This document shows, in pieces, positions 43,490 to 54,966 of a DNA stretch of 64,000 nucleotides. Position 1 is the first letter of the stretch. Every line of letters begins with the position of its first letter. The notes under the pieces are model-generated. The model was not told the DNA's origin. It did no database searches and worked only from the letters and a program-made list of their open reading frames with translations. Position numbers and translations under genes: made by a program. This DNA comes from Argyresthia goedartella (Eukaryota > Arthropoda > Insecta > Lepidoptera > Argyresthiidae), in assembly GCA_949825045.1 (NCBI GenBank), contig OX463820.1, forward strand, positions 13,280,501 through 13,344,500, in the 5' to 3' direction.

Positions 43490-43850
43490 TTTCCATACCC
43501 GATTACTAAGCCTCCGCTGTCCGTCCGTCCGTCTGTCACCGGCTGTATTTCATGAACCGTGATAGAGAGATGAAATGTTCACAGGTGATGTATTTCTGTT
43601 GCCGCTATAACAAAAAATACTCCTATACAACATACTCCTATTCTTTTAATACCACATAGAAACTTGTGAATGCATCTGGTTACGCAAATGAAGTGTAAAA
43701 GTAGCCGCACCAATAACTTTGTAAACTACATTTTGGTATGTAAAATCCAAAATGTAGTTGACAAAGTTATTGGTGCGGCTATTCACTCCACACCATCCCT
43801 ACCATTGTACGGTGGTGCGGAACCGCCGTTGACAGTTTTTTTTAGCTACC
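43490..43850 (+). repeat. Lepidopteran interspersed repeat, family A, with foldback
   Basis: ATTACTAAGCCTCCGCTGTC, CCGTCTGTCACCGG, TGTATTTCTGTTGCCGCTAT, ending CCATTGTACGGTGGTGCGGA. A 33-bp inverted repeat lies at about 43702-43781 (GCCGCACCAATAACTTTG). Other copies at 48785-49205 (reverse) and 51636-52265. Confidence 0.65.
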
Positions 43851-44287
43851 GTGGGCTAGCGGTGCTGGTTAAGACAAAAACCATTTCTATGTGGCATTTA
43901 TTGCAAGCGCTTTCATGTTTCCCATAACACGATGCCGTAGGTCGCGGCTGCGGCTACCATATGTTCTTCGTGGTAGTCGTGAAGCTGTGTCAGAGGACCT
44001 GAGTGGCTTGAAAACTTCTGTTTGTCGGGTTTGCCAATAGACCAAGACACCTCCTGAATACGGGATATCTAGCTTCTGAGGCCTGTCTTGGTGACTACGC
44101 CACGCACAGAGGTCTCGTCCATCCATGTTTGATCGAAGGAGGAGTGCACAAAGTCCATTCTGCGGACTAAGGGGCTGTCCAAAGGCTGAACGTAAATAAA
44201 ACTCCAAATACTTAAAGTTCGTCATTCACATGTTTGTAATCACTACCTCAGTAGATAGTTGCTGATATGAAGGAGGAAAATTGGATT
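43851..44287. other. Unassigned; possible RTE-like fragment
   Basis: GCTACCATATGTTCTTCGTG and GTAGTCGTGAAGC at 43955-43990 echo the GTAGGTCCCGGCTACTATCG block of 38470. A 112-codon minus frame has no known motif. Confidence 0.3.
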
Positions 44288-44534
44288 CGAATGGCCGAGT
44301 CGGCAGTGACCCTGCCGACGAGGCCAAGGGTCCCCGAGTTTGAGTCCCGGTGGGGGCAAATATTTGTTTCATGAGAACGGATGTTTGTACCCTAGTCATG
44401 GTTGTTTATCTAAGTATGATATTTATTTATATAAGTATGTGTATCGTTGTCTAGTACCCAAGATACAGGGAATCCTAGTTTGTGGCTAGATCAATGTGTG
44501 TAAATAGTGTCCAAGGTATTATTATTATTATGGA
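44288..44534 (+). mobile_element. tRNA-headed SINE family 3, full copy
   Basis: Head GGCCGAGTCGGCAGTGACCC with B box GAGTTTGAGTCCCGGT, a body with GTATCGTTGTCTAGTACCCA and GCTAGATCAATGTGTGTAAA, and an ATTATTATTATTATG tail. A 5'-truncated copy lies at 52722. Confidence 0.8.
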
Positions 44535-44635
44535 TGGTGTTAAAGAGCAATGCTCATTGATTTTACAACTAGACCTTAAATCCCAAAGTGAGTCGGACAA
44601 GAGACATAATCACGCCCCGCGGCCTCTGATAGCAG

Positions 44636-44755
44636 TGTTCCCGGGCGGGCAGAGTCCCATGGAGCGGGGCGCGGGGCGGGGAGCGGAGCGGGAGCTTCGC
44701 GGGCGCGGTGAATCGGTCCGAGCTGGCGGCGTCATGCGCCGGCGCACCTGACAAC
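44636..44755. promoter_or_regulatory. GC-box-rich patch
   Basis: GAGCGGGGCGCGGGGCGGGG and CGGAGCGGGAGCTTCGCGGG give several Sp1-type GC boxes in about 100 bp. Possible promoter; no gene identified. Confidence 0.3.
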
Positions 44756-45464
44756 CATTTCGATAGTGTTTTGTGAACCGAGGTTTTGTTTTTGGGTCAG
44801 ATACTCAGAACCTCTCTTCAACAAGTTTAAAGTCGATGGAGTCTCGCTGGATGCGATGGCGCTATGGGGAAGAGGCTTTAATATGCCCAGGAGAGGGTCG
44901 ATGCGAGCTGAGTGTGATGATGATGTCAACCTTGACGACTACCTTCAACTGTTGAGTTTCTATCCAACTCACTTACTACCTACTTTTGCACAATCTCCGG
45001 AGAGTAAAGCACCGAAGCGAAAAGACAGCACTTCAACTAAGTACATACATACTTATATAAGTACTTATTCAATTACTCGTAGCACTATACGTATACTTAC
45101 GCTATCGTCAGCATCACACGGGAAATATTTGTGGCAACCAACAGGCTGACAGAAAATGGTTTAACCTCTCCTTTGCTATGAATTTTCTGGAAATGCCATT
45201 TCCCGTTATAGGTTTTGAATTATATTACCAAGTCATAAGATTCAAAATCGTGATTCGGTAAAGGTGCGTTTAAATAATTCAATGACGACAACTGAAACTA
45301 TGGAGATAAGTAACCAAATATGGAATAGTATCTCTAATTTGGAACACCTGTGATTTTCGTAAACATTAACTAGGTAAGTACTTCTAAACTCACAGATGCA
45401 ATAATCAGTGTTTGTCTATCTCTCCATCACTATTAAAACTAAAAATTAAATTAAGTGCCTCTGC
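44756..45464. other. Open frame of unknown nature
   Basis: A plus frame at 44766-45149 (127 codons) contains FNMPRRGSMRAECDDDVNLD but no recognisable domain, and overlaps other open frames. May be repeat-derived. Confidence 0.25.
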
Positions 45465-45738
45465 CATGTTATCTTTAACATAACATGACATAACATGGCA
45501 GAGGCACTTGTGCCTACTTTGAGCCAGTTATTCAATACTCCATTTTGCGTGACAGGGGGCTAGCCCATCGCCGCAGCTATTGAGTAATGAAGGTTTCCTC
45601 ACGCTGCTTTTCGTCCGTCAAACGTCCATATAATGTACTTAAGATAAATTAATTATCTCATTGGTACATGGTCAGGAATCGAACCTGTATCTCCTGTGTG
45701 AGAAGCAAGCGTGAAACCGATTAGACCACGGATAACAA
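45465..45738 (-). mobile_element. SINE family 1, full copy
   Basis: On the minus strand: head GGTCTAATCGGTTTCACGCT and GGTTCGATTCCTGACC, GAGATAATTAATTTATCTTA, AAACCTTCATTACTCAATAG, GTCACGCAAAATGGAGTATT, CTCTGCCATG and a GTTATG-type tail. Defines the roughly 270-bp family. The tail forms a hairpin at about 45461-45504. Confidence 0.85.
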
Positions 45739-45739
45739 A

Positions 45740-45930
45740 AGATAACATTCACAAACACACAAACATTGCTTCTAACCCCACAATAGGATACATGTGTCGT
45801 GGGAACCAGAAATAAAACGTCACAAACTTGTAAACATCCAAGACCTGTTTTTTTATCCTTCCCAGGCGAGATTTGAATCCGGGACCTCTCGTTTAGGCGG
45901 CACCTAGACCTCAACACCACAGAGGTCTTA
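45740..45930 (-). mobile_element. tRNA-headed SINE family 2, second copy
   Basis: Head AGACCTCTGTGGTGTTGAGG and GGTCCCGGATTCAAATCTCG, body CTTGGATGTTTACAAG and GGTTCCCACGACACATG. It sits directly beside the family 1 copy on the same strand. Confidence 0.75.
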
Positions 45931-46589
45931 TAGCCCCCGATGTGAAAGTCAAGCGAGGGCTTTGTCGCAAATATTTTCCTTCGTTTGAATCTTTGTCAGG
46001 GGTGAAGGTATTTAGTTTTGTCGCTGTCAAGAACCTATTACAGGAATGTCAAAATGAGATAGATTGATAAATAAAGCATTTATTCAGTCGTCAAAATACA
46101 CAAAACAGAATACAGAAAATACAACAGGTAGGCGTAGAAGAATAGAATAACAAAGAATAGAAACAACAAGAAATTACATGCGAATGAAATAACAGGGTGA
46201 TTAGACGATACAATTCTATCGCAGTGAGTTGTGTACGGCGACAGTGAAACGGTTCCGGCTCAGCATGTGCTTTCTAGGGGCATTTGTGCCTTTCTTAAAT
46301 TTAAAATAATTAATTTAATTTTAAACTACCTAGTTATAAATGCCAAATATGTACAGTTTTGAGTCCAATTATAGAATTGCCCATCTCCAGGACATTGGCT
46401 GACTGGATAATATTTTAATTTGATTTTCAGTAGTCTAGGTCTAGTGTCTCAATTAATATCAGCCTTTAAATAAGATGAGAAAACCTAATCGTACTCAATA
46501 GGAAACCTGGATCAAATGCCTGTGGTTCCTGATGGGCATATAAATAGTACGCTGGTTACCTGAGTACCTGGATGTGATTATTGGAAATA
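45931..46589. other. No feature seen
   Basis: AT-rich DNA without supported features. Confidence 0.4.
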
Positions 46590-46920
46590 ATTTAAGTTAC
46601 GTTTTGACCGAAGCGAAGCGAGCGAAACGTCTCCGTTCAGGATTGGACAAAAATGCTTTCGTATGTCCGGATGTTCTCCTCCACAGGCCACATTTCTCAA
46701 CTCGTGAATTTTTGTGATCAGATTCGATAATTAAATTGTTTTTTTGTCGATTCAGTTTTTGGAAATTTTTCAAAAGTCAATAGGTTGTACGCAAAATGTA
46801 CTTCACAAAGTTATTGGTGTGGAAAGGAAATGCTGTCGGATTATTAAAAACTTCAAGGGGGTGCGATGCGAGGGAATAAAAAAAAATAAAAAAAAATCCT
46901 GTGATGCTCGCGAGGTCTGC
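46590..46920 (+). repeat. Diverged family A repeat fragment
   Basis: GCAAAATGTACTTCACAAAG and TTATTGGTGTGG at 46791-46823 match the family A interior; CCGAAGCGAAGCGAGCGAAA lies upstream and A-runs follow. Confidence 0.45.
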
Positions 46921-47289
46921 AGCTCACAGGGCCACTAGTTATATTTGACTAAAGTTTCTAAGATTCTTATCGAAGTAAAGTTTCTAAGAGTCTTACCACA
47001 AAAAAATAAACTCCTATTCAACACTTGTTTAAATACAAAAATGCAAAGGACGTTTGTTTTGCGGTAAATCTGTGTGTTACATTTACGGTAAGTTCATTAG
47101 ATTTTTGATAATTTTTGTAGTGTTTGTGTGTCTGTGTTTGATAATATTTGGGGTACCTATTCCATTTTTGGACACCAATATGTTGATTTAGTTTTGAGTT
47201 TTATTACTTATTATGAATAAATATAATAAGATACTGTTAACTAAGTAATTTGCAAATATATAATGGTTAATAACTACGACTAACACATA
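46921..47289. other. No feature seen
   Basis: AT-rich DNA without supported features. Confidence 0.4.
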
Positions 47290-47532
47290 ACACAGCGTCA
47301 CGGATATGCACAACACAAGACACAACTGTGCCCACTTTAAGCCAGTTATTCAATACTACATCTTTGTGTGACAGGGGGCTAGCCCAGCGCCTCAGCTATG
47401 GAGTAATGAAGGTTTTCGTAATCGTTAGGACACCCCTATAATGTACTTAAGATACATTTCTTATCTCATTGATACATGGTCACACCGGGAGTCGAACCTG
47501 CACCTCCTGCGAAGGGCCACGGAGCTGCGTGA
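47290..47532 (-). mobile_element. SINE family 1, head damaged
   Basis: On the minus strand: GGTGCAGGTTCGACTCCCGG (B box), ATGAGATAAGAAATGTATCT, AAACCTTCATTACTCCATAG, GCTAGCCCCCTGTCACACAA, GGCTTAAAGTGGGCACAGTT. Confidence 0.75.
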
Positions 47533-48652
47533 TTACCACTACAAGTTTTAATTATAATATTTGTTTTATTTATGTCTGAAAAAATAAATGGTTTTCCATA
47601 TTTGGTTACTTGCCTCTAGTAATCTAGGCAAATGAAAAAAATGTGTGTGCAAGTAAGCAATTTCTGTTAATAAAAAATAAAAAAAAACATACCAACCTAG
47701 AGAGGGCATAGAGAGAATTTCTTTGATATCTAAAACAATTTTAGTCTGATACTATATACTTTATACAACAAAGAATGTTGGAAGGCATATCAGTTTCGTC
47801 ACTTGAGTCTTGTTCAGCTGGATCTCCGCAAGGGTTGTGTATGCGCATCACAAACAAAGCAATCCCACAGTGGCATTTTGTTCTTGCATGAAAAATGCAT
47901 CACACAAGTTATGAATGCTATTGCACGCAATTTAAATGAATAATTCCCTACAATCGCTTTGATTTCCTACTATGTGGTAATTGCAGTTCTTTTATTGTCC
48001 TGCTCGGGGGCTCCAAGCTTAATGCTAGACTGCAAGATTATAGAGTACATGTTTACAGTTACAGTATTTTCCGTGGGACTCAAAGAGTCTATACAATTGA
48101 TTGAACACATCACTTTGAGCGCAAAATGACAAGGGAACTACTTGGGACGTAGAAAATGTTGGAATACGGCAATTTTCTGTTGGTTTCAACCATAGGGTGA
48201 TTTAAGTTGGTGTTTGATTATTCTGAAATTGTTAAGTTTACAATTTGTTGTTTTGCTGAGAGATTTAACACACGAGTCATTCTTGGCCAGTTCGTTTTTA
48301 AGTGATGTTTAATTTCATTCCAATTTTACTTTTTGTTTTTCTTGATAAATCTTTGAAGTCTATGGAAACTAAATTAATTACACACATTAAACACAATGAG
48401 AAACTTATTTGATTTTAATACATTTAAATTAATATATTTTTCAATCTATTCGCCTACATTAATCAAAAATTATGTCCAGATTTAGATGTTGCGGAGTTAT
48501 ATACTGTTTCTTTCGTTTGCTTTAAAGCCTTTAGCAACAAAACAGCGTAATTTTATTAAATAATATGCTGATAGGTAAGTACTTAACATAAACTAGGTTC
48601 AGTAAAATAACAATATAATTTCGCTAGGTACTTAGTAGCACTTCCATACTAA
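47533..48652. other. Sparse region, no gene recognised
   Basis: AT-rich, no coding frame of note, no repeat supported. Confidence 0.4.
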
Positions 48653-48756
48653 TGTAACAGCTACCTATAAGCCTGCTATGTAACAGCTACCTATAAGCCT
48701 GCTATGTAACAGCTACCAATAAGCCTGCTATGTAACAGCTACCTATAAGCCTGCTA
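48653..48756 (+). repeat. 26-bp tandem repeat, four units
   Basis: Unit begins TGTAACAGCTACCTATAAGC; one unit has a single substitution. A partial fifth unit (GAGCCTG) follows. Confidence 0.95.
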
Positions 48757-48784
48757 TGAGCCTGTTGATATGCATGTTATTAAG

Positions 48785-49205
48785 TAAAAAAAACAGTCAA
48801 GTGGTCGAGTCTAACTCGCGCGCGAAGCGTTCCGTACCATTCCGTACAATGGTAGGGATGGCGTGGAGTGAATAGTTTGGATTTTACATAGCAAAATGTT
48901 GTTTACAAAGTTATTGGTGTGGCTACTTTTACACTCCATAAGTGCACTCCAGGTGCATTCATAAGTTTGGTTTGTGGTATTGAAAGAATGGTTGTATGGG
49001 AGCCCCCTTAAATATTTATTATATTCTGTGTTTTAGTATTTGTTGATATAGCGGCAACAGAAATACATCATCTATGAAAATTTATCCTGTCTAACTATCA
49101 CGGTGAGATACAGCCTGGTGACAGACGGACGGACGGACGGACGGGTAGCGGAGGCTTAGTGATAGGGTCCCGTTTGGCACCCTTCGGGTAAGGAACCCTA
49201 GAAAT
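48785..49205 (-). repeat. Family A interspersed repeat, full copy
   Basis: Edges CAGTCAAGTGGTCGAGTCTA and GGGTAAGGAACCCTA; interior includes CAAAGTTATTGGTGTGGCTA, ATAGCGGCAACAGAAATACA, GGTGACAGACGGACGGACGG and GCGGAGGCTTAGTGATAGGG, all in reverse orientation to the 51.6-kb copy. Confidence 0.7.
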
Positions 49206-49875
49206 GAAGTCCCTTTTTCCAACATTCTTTAGTAGTTTAAAATGTATTGCGTCAAACATTGGAAAAGGACAAATACAAATGGTAAAGGCGAAACAAATAC
49301 ATGTAGGACGCAAACCGATTGGTTGGAAACACAGTCGGAAAGGTCTCAAACTAGAGATTTCTTGCAGCAAACCTAGGATACTACTTATGTACGTATACTA
49401 CAAGTATACTGATATTGTAGCCACTGAGGTGGACTAAATATTTATAAATAAGTGACCGTAATATCTCACCGAACACTATACAGAGTTCTGTATTCACACA
49501 TACATATTACTTAGTATTTGTTCTGACATCGAATGTCATAGTAAACTACCAAAGATATCGGCGTTTACTATCAAATGCTATAAAATCTACATACAAGAGT
49601 TACTTTTTGATTCATGTAGAGGAATTATATGACTACATGTATAAAAAATAAATGAATCTGCCGATTATGGCATATAACTTTTTATGCAGATTCATATAAT
49701 CACTTTCCGGCTTCCTCAGCATATCCTTTCTTGCATCTCTTACAAGAGGTTGATTTATCTTATGAGCCCAAAAATAGTGTGACCAAAACCAAAACTTTAC
49801 CTATAACCCTAGTTATTTCTGATTGAAGGAACCAAACGAAAAAACATTCCGTATAATATTTGTGCGGGGGTAACT
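49206..49875. other. No gene recognised
   Basis: A 77-codon plus frame at 49204-49437 has no motif. A short hairpin with ATGAATCTGC/GCAGATTCAT arms lies at about 49651-49695. Confidence 0.35.
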
Positions 49876-49997
49876 TTGTCCACTCTATTAATGATCTTTG
49901 ACATTTCCTTATTGCGTTCTTATGGCAATATTTTTCGTTGCAAACGTCAAAAATGTATAGGTTTTGAGCGGTCAAAAAAAATTAATAGAGTGGACAA
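49876..49997. repeat. 17-bp perfect inverted repeat enclosing 88 bp
   Basis: TTGTCCACTCTATTAAT at 49876-49892 and its exact complement at 49981-49997. Size and ends suggest a tiny MITE-like element. Confidence 0.7.
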
Positions 49998-50723
49998 AAA
50001 AGCTACCTATAGCCATTAAAATAAATAACTGGGATAATAAACAACTCGGAAGAGATCAACTATCACACACCGGAAAATGCGCTAATGCCACCGAACAAAA
50101 ACTCATCAATGCTAAATCCTTATATGTATAGATACGGTTAAGGCACACAATTTTTTTGTCTGATATCCTCAAGTAACTCACTCTCAAAGAATCGGAATGA
50201 ATTATCGGATAAATCACTAAATTTTCACACAAAAAAATGTGTGCACGAAAATAGGACGTTAGTCTTAGTCCGTTCTGTCATATAAAAAGAGTGCAAGAAC
50301 CTGCAGAATTTATTACGAATGCCGCGAAATTTCAAGAGTCCCAGGAATGGACCACGTATTAGGTTCTTTTATCTTCCTAGTACTAAATAAAGACTTGAGT
50401 ATTGTGCATCCTATTGCTATCTCATTTTGCAACTTATCTCTCCATATAGCAAACGTAAAATATCGAAATATATCTACACTCTTATGGTAGCAAATGAGAC
50501 ATTTACTTAGTCATGTATTAATTAAACACAGATCGGGGTATACTTATACTTACCAGCTAACCAACTATACCAGCTAAAGGTCATTTTAATTTAATTCTTA
50601 AATAATGGCGAAATTAGAGCAAACATTAATTAAAACTAAAACTTTCCTTTGATTGACTAATTTTAATTGGTTTTAATATAGACTATAATTAATATCTGAT
50701 TAAATTTTTGACTGATATAATGT
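49998..50723. other. No feature seen
   Basis: AT-rich DNA without supported features. Confidence 0.4.
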
Positions 50724-51178
50724 ATGGATGCAACGATACGCCTTTTTGCCGATACGATACCGATACCGATACGCTGATAAAAATATTGACGATACCAATA
50801 CCGATACCGCTTATTGAATAAAAAATGAAGGTTAAATAGATGAAATACAAGTCAGGATAATTTTTTATAAGGTAATATAAAAATATAGACAGATGGATAC
50901 AGTTTAGGTTATTAAAATTAACATGAATTAGATTTTTGTTTAAAAATAGAGCGCGGGGTTTCCCCCAGGCATATTTCGTCCCTCGTTTGCAACGAAATAG
51001 ACGAGATAAGGTTTACATTACGTTTTTAAAGCGAAAAAATTGAAAAGTATCGTTGTATCATCATCATCATCAAAGGTAAAGTATCGTCGGCCATAAAAAT
51101 ATCGCCGATGCCGATATATCGGCATACCTGAAATATCGCCGATATATCGGTATCGGTATCGTATCGCTTGCATCCCTT
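50724..51178. mobile_element. hAT-like MITE with GATACC-repeat ends
   Basis: Left end GGATGCAACGATACG followed by CGATACGATACCGATACCGA; right end TCGGTATCGGTATCGTATCG then CTTGCATCCC. The ends are inverted over about 50 bp, interior AT-rich without a gene. hAT affinity is a guess from the end type; no 8-bp duplication is visible. Confidence 0.6.
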
Positions 51179-51635
51179 TGGATCATCTGCCTAAACGACT
51201 CATATCATCACAGTCATGTTATCATCTAAATAAAGTTTCATTACGATGTCAATTTGACGTAATTACAATAGTCATATTAAACTAGCTTTTGAAAATAATA
51301 TGCAGGTAATAGGTCCCGTGGAACTCAACGAGCTGGACCCCTTTGTCCCATAATTATACGTTGCAGCGACCGCGTCCACGTAAATATGATGTAAAACCTT
51401 ATTTTATTGCTCCAAATTGACGAATATGACGTAGATTGTATCATTATTGAGACAATGCTCGAAATGAAATGAGCATCCTTTGTAGTTTTAATTGAAACAC
51501 CTTGCTCTAATTTTTATTGTTTGGTAAATTATGGTCTACTGTACGATACCTTGCTCTTTTAAATTGGAACAGAATACTCAAAATAGGTTAGCGATAAGTG
51601 TACAGCAATGTCAAGTGAGTTTACGTTCATACCCT
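51179..51635. other. No feature seen
   Basis: AT-rich DNA without supported features. Confidence 0.4.
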
Positions 51636-52265
51636 TTTTAGGGTTCTGTACCCGAATGGAGCCAAACGGGACCTTATTACTAAGCCTCCGCTGTCCGCCC
51701 CTCCGTCCGTCTGTCACCGGGCTCTACCGGATCAACCGAAATAGGTAGAGAGCTGACATTTTCACAGAGCGTGTATTTCTATTGCCGCTATAACAACAAA
51801 TAATGAAACATTCTAGTTTTTAAGAAGAAGGAAGTTCCCATACAAGAAATTAATGGTATGTCCATTTTCTATTTTATTTGTTTAACGGTGAAAACTGGAG
51901 TCTCCCGATGTTATCGGAAAATATGTTTAACTGCCGGTATTGAATCTTGTGCTTAGTTATTTGTTATTATACGATGATCAATATTATTAAGTTTTTTGTC
52001 ATATTTTATTTTATTTTATTTCTGTAAATAAGTTTATCAATTTCTATCCACTTCCGGTTTCAATAAGCAAAAGGTTTCGTTACCCGAGTATCGTTCCCCC
52101 AATATTTCGATGTACGGCCTTGAATGTAGTCCTACCTAGTATTTAATATTTTATTAATAAAAATTAAAAAGGTATACTCATACAAAAGACTGTAGTTTTT
52201 TTCCATTTACAATGGTATGGAACCTTCGTGTACGGGTCCGACGTCCTACTCGCACTTGACCGGTT
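51636..52265 (+). repeat. Family A repeat, interrupted copy
   Basis: Family A sequence at 51636-51800 (AGGGTTCTGTACCCGAATGG, GGGACCTTATTACTAAGCCT) and its end at 52190-52265 (TTTACAATGGTATGGAACCT, CTACTCGCACTTGACCGG) are separated by about 390 bp of unrelated AT-rich DNA. Confidence 0.6.
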
Positions 52266-52559
52266 TTATTTAACTTAGAAATGGATATTTTATATCTCTC
52301 AGACTTACGACTCACAAACGCTTAATGTACAAATAAATTTGACGGTCGGCACAAAAATAATTTTAAAACGGTTTTTGATAAACTAAGATCAGAAAGTAGA
52401 CGAGTTGTGTGAGAATAATACTCATCCAGAAACTCTACATGCAGAGAGTTCCGCTATCCACAAGCAGATGGCACTATGTTATGTGTTTAGTTCTCCAGGA
52501 ATAACATAGATGGCAATATAAAATTTGTTCTAACTAAACTGGAGCTATTCATGAAAATC

Positions 52560-52677
52560 GCATTTGACATCTGCTAACAGTACGGACAGAGCTATGGGCC
52601 AGTCATCTTTTCCTTGTTTCACTTAGAAAAGGAAGCGACGCATAGCTCTGTCCCTACTGTTGACAGATGCCAAATGC
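52560..52677. repeat. 37-bp stem hairpin of pre-miRNA size
   Basis: Arms 52560-52596 and 52641-52677 pair at 33 of 37 positions (GCATTTGACATCTG / CAGATGCCAAATGC) with a 44-nt loop that can itself fold (TTTTCCTTG ... AAAAGGAA). Not seen elsewhere in the window. Confidence 0.75.
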
Positions 52678-52721
52678 TACTTTTAGGAGTGGCTCCACTT
52701 TAAAACATTGCATAAAAATAT

Positions 52722-52823
52722 TTGTCTATATAAGTTCGTGTATCGTTGTCTAGTACCCAAGAGGGAATCCTAGTTTGGGGCTAGATCAATGTGTGTAAAT
52801 AGTGTCCAAGGTATTATTAATTC
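52722..52823 (+). mobile_element. SINE family 3, 5'-truncated
   Basis: GTATCGTTGTCTAGTACCCA, GGGGCTAGATCAATGTGTGT and AGTGTCCAAGGTATTATTAA match the end of 44288-44534; the tRNA head is missing. Confidence 0.8.
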
Positions 52824-53315
52824 CAAAAGGTGCTCCCCAACTAATGCTGCATGAAACATACATGTACTTATTATAATTGTAATGATTTAGTTTAGTTTTC
52901 GTGAATTTTTTGGAGTCGATTTAAGAGATAAATATGTTTCGCCTGAAAAAAATCATTTTGACATGCCTTCAGCCAAACACTAGACTTGAATGTCTAGGAT
53001 ACTTTACCTATACAGGTTGTTCAGAGTATGGTGCGACAATTTTTTTTGGGGAAAAGAGGGAGTTGTATGAACACAGTCGGTCAGATTTTTAAATGTTCCG
53101 GAGAAAAATACCCAAAATCTTTCATTAAGTGTCCATAATATTGTTATCTTATCTTATTTTAGTGAGTTCTTTGATAAATAGCCTTTCTGAATAAATCATA
53201 AATTCCAAATAATAATAAACAAAAGAGGACGTTATGGACTTCGAAAGTTATTTATTATAGATAAATTAAAAATCGTCAAGACAAGATATTTTTGGGAATT
53301 TTTGTAAAATGAAAA
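52824..53315. other. No feature seen
   Basis: AT-rich. A minus-strand AATAAA at about 53250 could serve the exon candidate that follows. Confidence 0.35.
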
Positions 53316-53591
53316 CTAAATGCTAGTAAGCTTTAGTACCACTGTAAAAACATCATCACTTAATGTTTTTTCTAACAGTTTTCCAGACATCAGGTAATTA
53401 TCCGCTGTCTGTTTGGTATACAAATGATGATGACTCCCCAAAGTCGGCTTATCGTGTCCTGAGTCTCGATCAAAGAAATTATTTTCAACATGATGGAAAC
53501 ATATGCGACCGCCATTAACAATCATTCTTGGGGAACTGTTGTTCATGTCTACAGGAAATACTTCGATCTCATCACCCACCACCGGATAATT
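53316..53591 (-). other. Candidate terminal host exon, unrecognised
   Basis: After an acceptor-like CAGCTCAG the minus strand has about 90 open codons (NYPVVGDEIEVFPVDMNNSS, RICFHHVENNFFDRDSGHDK, then to VVLKLTSI and stop), with AATAAA ~65 bp downstream. If real, the minisatellite would be in its upstream intron. No family recognised. Confidence 0.25.
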
Positions 53592-54753
53592 CTGAGCTGG
53601 TTGGTGGTACGACACACAGACAGACAGACAGCCAAGCTCGAGTCGCACTACAACTGGCTGCCGCCCTGCCACGCGCCGCCCACCCACACCATCACTGAGC
53701 ATCCGCCCGCCCTAGATAATACTGAACAGGTTGGTGGTACAACACAGACAGACAGAGAGCCAAGCTCGAGTCGCACTACAACTGGCTGCTGCCCTGCCAC
53801 GCGCCGCCCACCCACCACCTCACTGAGCATCCGCCCGCCCTAGATAATACTGAACAGGTTGGTGGTACGACACACAGACAGACAGAGAGCCAAGCTCGAG
53901 TCGCACTACAACTGGCTGCTGCCCTGCCACGCGCCGCCCACCCACACCATCACTGAGCATCCGCCCGCCATAGATAATACTGAACAGGTTAGTGGTACGA
54001 CACATAGGCAGACAGACAGCCACGCTCGAGTCGCACTACAAATGGCTGCTGCCCTGCCACGCGCCGCCCACCCACCACCTCACTGAGCATCCGCCCGCCC
54101 TAGATAATACTGAACAAGTTGGTGGTACGACACACAGACAGACAGAGAGCCAAGCTCGAGTCGCACTACAACTGGCTGCTGCCCTGCCACGCGCCGCCCA
54201 CCCACACCATCACTGAGCATCCGCCCGCCCTAGATAATACTGAACAGGTTAGTGGTACGACACATAGACAGACAGACAGCCACGCTCGAGTCGCACTACA
54301 AATGGCTGCTGCCCTGCCACGCGCCGCCCACCCACCACCTCACTGAGCATCCGCCCGCCCTAGATAATACTGAACAGGTTGGTGGTACGACACACAGACA
54401 GACAGAGAGCCAAGCTCGAGTCGCACTACAACTGGCTGCTGCCCTGCCACGCGCCGCCCACCCACACCATCACTGAGCATCCGCCCGCCCTAGATAATAC
54501 TGAACAGGTTGGTGGTACGACACACAGACAGACAGAGAGCCAAGCTCGAGTCGCATTACAACTGGCTGCTGCCCTGCCACGCGCCGCCCACCCACACCAT
54601 CACTGAGCATCCGCCCGCCCTAGATAATACTGAACAGGTTAGTGGTACGACACCTAGACAGACAGACAGCCACGCTCGAGTCGCACTACAACTGGCTGCT
54701 GCCCTGCCACGCGCCGCCCACCCACACCATCACTGCGCATCCGCCCGCCCTAG
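53592..54753 (+). repeat. Minisatellite, left block (130-bp units)
   Basis: About nine units of 130 bp (TAGATAAT landmarks at 53713, 53841, 53971, 54101, 54231, 54361, 54491, 54621; the next is cut at 54751). Unit contains ACAGACAGACAG, CTCGAGTCGCACTACAACTG, GCTGCTGCCCTGCCACGCGC and CATCCGCCCGCCCTAG. Units alternate CACACCATCAC with CACCACCTCAC over the first six, a 260-bp dimer pattern. Confidence 0.97.
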
Positions 54754-54966
54754 TTTTTTTTTTTTTTTTTTTTTTTTTACTTTATTAGGAAAACTAACAG
54801 CCACAATAAATTACACACATAGATACAGAAAGCCAACAAAAAGTTTTCACAGCTAGCAATATTTTGAGCAATTAGCACAGGTGAAAGAAAAGCGATACAC
54901 GAAACACCAGACACGGTAACTATATCCAATAATAGAAGAAGGAAGATGGCACACCATTATAGTGGG

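Noticed and set aside
44288..44360. tRNA gene
   Set aside because: tRNA-like head of a SINE whose body recurs at 52722.
44766..45149. 127-codon plus frame as a host gene
   Set aside because: Overlapping frames are open on both strands and no domain or splice context supports it; listed only as unknown.
48653..48756. CRISPR-like array of 26-bp repeats
   Set aside because: Plain head-to-tail tandem without spacers.
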